Assembly (NCBI GenBank): GCA_035502095.1
Contig: DATJUX010000009.1
Span: forward strand, 1-15,464
Source of the DNA: JAKANT01 sp035502095
GTDB taxonomy: Bacteria > Pseudomonadota > Gammaproteobacteria > Burkholderiales > Burkholderiaceae_F
Reading direction: 5' to 3'
DNA: 15,464 nucleotides
The notes under the pieces were generated by a model. The model made no database searches. It was not told the DNA's origin and saw nothing but the letters and a program-made list of their open reading frames with translations. The translations under genes were made by a program, and so were the position numbers. The stretch's first letter is position 1; every line of letters starts with the position of its first letter. Of this stretch, positions 14,683 through 15,464 are shown in pieces.

Positions 14683-15225
14683 TCACAGCGCCTTCGCGAT
14701 GATCGCAATGAACATGAAGAGCCCCGTTGCCGACATCAAAAGCGCCATCACGAACGAAGGTCGCCAGAGCCGGAAGTACTCGTACCGACGCGCATCTTGG
14801 AGATGGTAGAGATACTCGATCGTCCCCAGCACCATCGAGATCGTGCCCATGCCGGTGAGGAAGAGGCCCATCGTGCGGGGGCTGCCCGCGTGGCCCAGCG
14901 ACGTGCCGGACTCCTCGAACCCCTGCAGCAGCTTGTAGATGGTGAAGCCGAAGCTGATCATCGAGAGAGCCGTGCGCACCCAGGCCATCAGCGACCGATC
15001 CGCAGCCATCATGGTGCGGCTCGACGCGAGATGGGTTCGCCGCGCCGCCAGCTCGGTGCTCGTCTTGTCGGTCGACGCGGCCGGCGGAGCCGATCGCGCG
15101 CCCCCGGAGAACGTCGCCTTGAGGCGCGCGATGAGCTCGTGCCCCGGCGTCGCCGTCGACGAATGGACGGACTGCGAGGCAGCCGTGGGCTGGCCGCTTT
15201 CCTCGTGCATCGACTTTTCGGTCAT
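14683..15225 (-). CDS. DUF202 (YidH-like) membrane protein
   Basis: The 180-residue protein has a hydrophilic, low-complexity N-terminus of about 55 residues, then the DUF202 signature: LAARRTHLASSRTMMAADRS, LMAWVRTALSMISFGFTIYK. Two further membrane helices (MGLFLTGMGTISMVLGTIEY and FVMALLMSATGLFMFIAIIA) complete the three-helix domain. The family is widespread and its function is unknown. The ATG at 15225 has only a weak purine-rich sequence upstream. It is the first gene of a minus-strand set of three membrane-protein genes with gaps of 3 and 24 bp. Confidence 0.85.
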   Translation of the reverse strand: MTEKSMHEESGQPTAASQSVHSSTATPGHELIARLKATFSGGARSAPPAASTDKTSTELAARRTHLASSRTMMAADRSLMAWVRTALSMISFGFTIYKLLQGFEESGTSLGHAGSPRTMGLFLTGMGTISMVLGTIEYLYHLQDARRYEYFRLWRPSFVMALLMSATGLFMFIAIIAKAL

Positions 15226-15316
15226 CGGAACTCGATTCGATAGCTATGGGCCGGCAGCGCTTTCTCCCTCTCAGAACGTACCGGTGAGATACGCCTGGAG
15301 GCCCGAGTAGCCGGTC

Positions 15317-15464
15317 TGTTCGGGCCGGAGCAAATCTGACCTACCGTGCCGGTATAAAACTGACCCAGGGGTGGGGTGCCGGCGAGATAGCTTGCCGGCG
15401 GGTTTGAAGTGTAGTGGTCGTTGGTTTTCTGATCTCCTCTTCAGGGTTGTTTCGTGGCGCGGCG
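15317..15464. mobile_element. End of an insertion sequence, probably IS21 family (continues past the window)
   Basis: From TGTTCGGGCC at 15317, two direct repeats follow: CCGGAGCAAATCTGACC (15325-15341) and CCGGTATAAAACTGACC (15349-15365), 13 of 17 identical and 24 bp apart. A terminal TG and multiple GGTCAG-TTTT/CCGG-type repeats at the end are characteristic of IS21-family elements, where they bind the transposase. No transposase gene is visible in the remaining bases, so the element must lie to the right. Family assignment rests on pattern memory and is moderate. Confidence 0.45.
15378..15399. repeat. 9-bp stem hairpin inside the putative IS end
   Basis: GCCGGCGAG (15378-15386) pairs with CTTGCCGGC (15391-15399) around an ATAG loop, with one G-T pair. 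There is no T-run, so it is more likely an IS subterminal structure than a terminator. Confidence 0.4.

Noticed and set aside
1..15464. CRISPR array, toxin-antitoxin pair or phage-defence system
   Set aside because: No regularly spaced repeats, cas genes, toxin/antitoxin pairs or defence-type nuclease/ATPase motifs were found on either strand.

Overview
This is a GC-rich stretch with strongly GC-biased codon use. Its gene repertoire is what one expects of a betaproteobacterium (Burkholderiales or Rhodocyclales type): a YihG-like acyltransferase, a TVP38-rhodanese fusion, DsrE, a SHOCT protein, anaerobic sulfatase maturase with CTAGR sulfatases, and DUF202. I cannot name the species from the sequence alone.

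The window has two parts. Positions 1 to about 4700 are a mosaic of small, mostly damaged genes. On the minus strand, reading leftwards, they are a fatty-acid hydroxylase/sterol desaturase without a convincing 5' end, a DsrE-like protein overlapping it by 4 bp, a TVP38/rhodanese protein with a frameshift in its last domain, and the first 79 codons of a cytochrome c that stops at a junction near 606. That junction is followed by a tRNA/tmRNA 3'-end-like attachment site (289-311) and GGGGGCAAG-type repeats (448-500). A second partial gene, an acyltransferase, runs off the left edge. On the plus strand are an intact SHOCT-domain protein and a GH84-type O-GlcNAcase fragment that lacks its catalytic N-terminal half. 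The picture is of an integration and rearrangement hot spot.

Positions 4995-12733 form a coherent plus-strand cluster for cleaving organic sulfate esters: a radical-SAM anaerobic sulfatase maturase with a C-terminal SEC-C zinc motif, two tandem paralogous Cys-type sulfatases with the C-T-A-G-R activation motif and no signal peptide, a Tat-exported 5'-nucleotidase/metallophosphatase, and a bile-acid:sodium-symporter-like permease whose start codon overlaps the phosphatase stop. The likely logic is import of a sulfated organic anion by the permease, cytosolic desulfation by the two sulfatases after the maturase has made formylglycine, and periplasmic dephosphorylation by the exported enzyme. 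The substrate is unknown; a sulfated steroid or bile-acid-like compound is a hypothesis drawn from the transporter family.

Positions 12754-15225 hold three minus-strand membrane-protein genes that converge on the cluster: DUF202, an 8-helix ZIP-like protein and a 7-helix protein of unknown function, packed within 3-24 bp of one another. From about 15317 to the right edge there is what looks like the end of an IS21-type insertion sequence. The sulfatase/membrane-gene block is thus flanked by mobile-element signatures on both sides.
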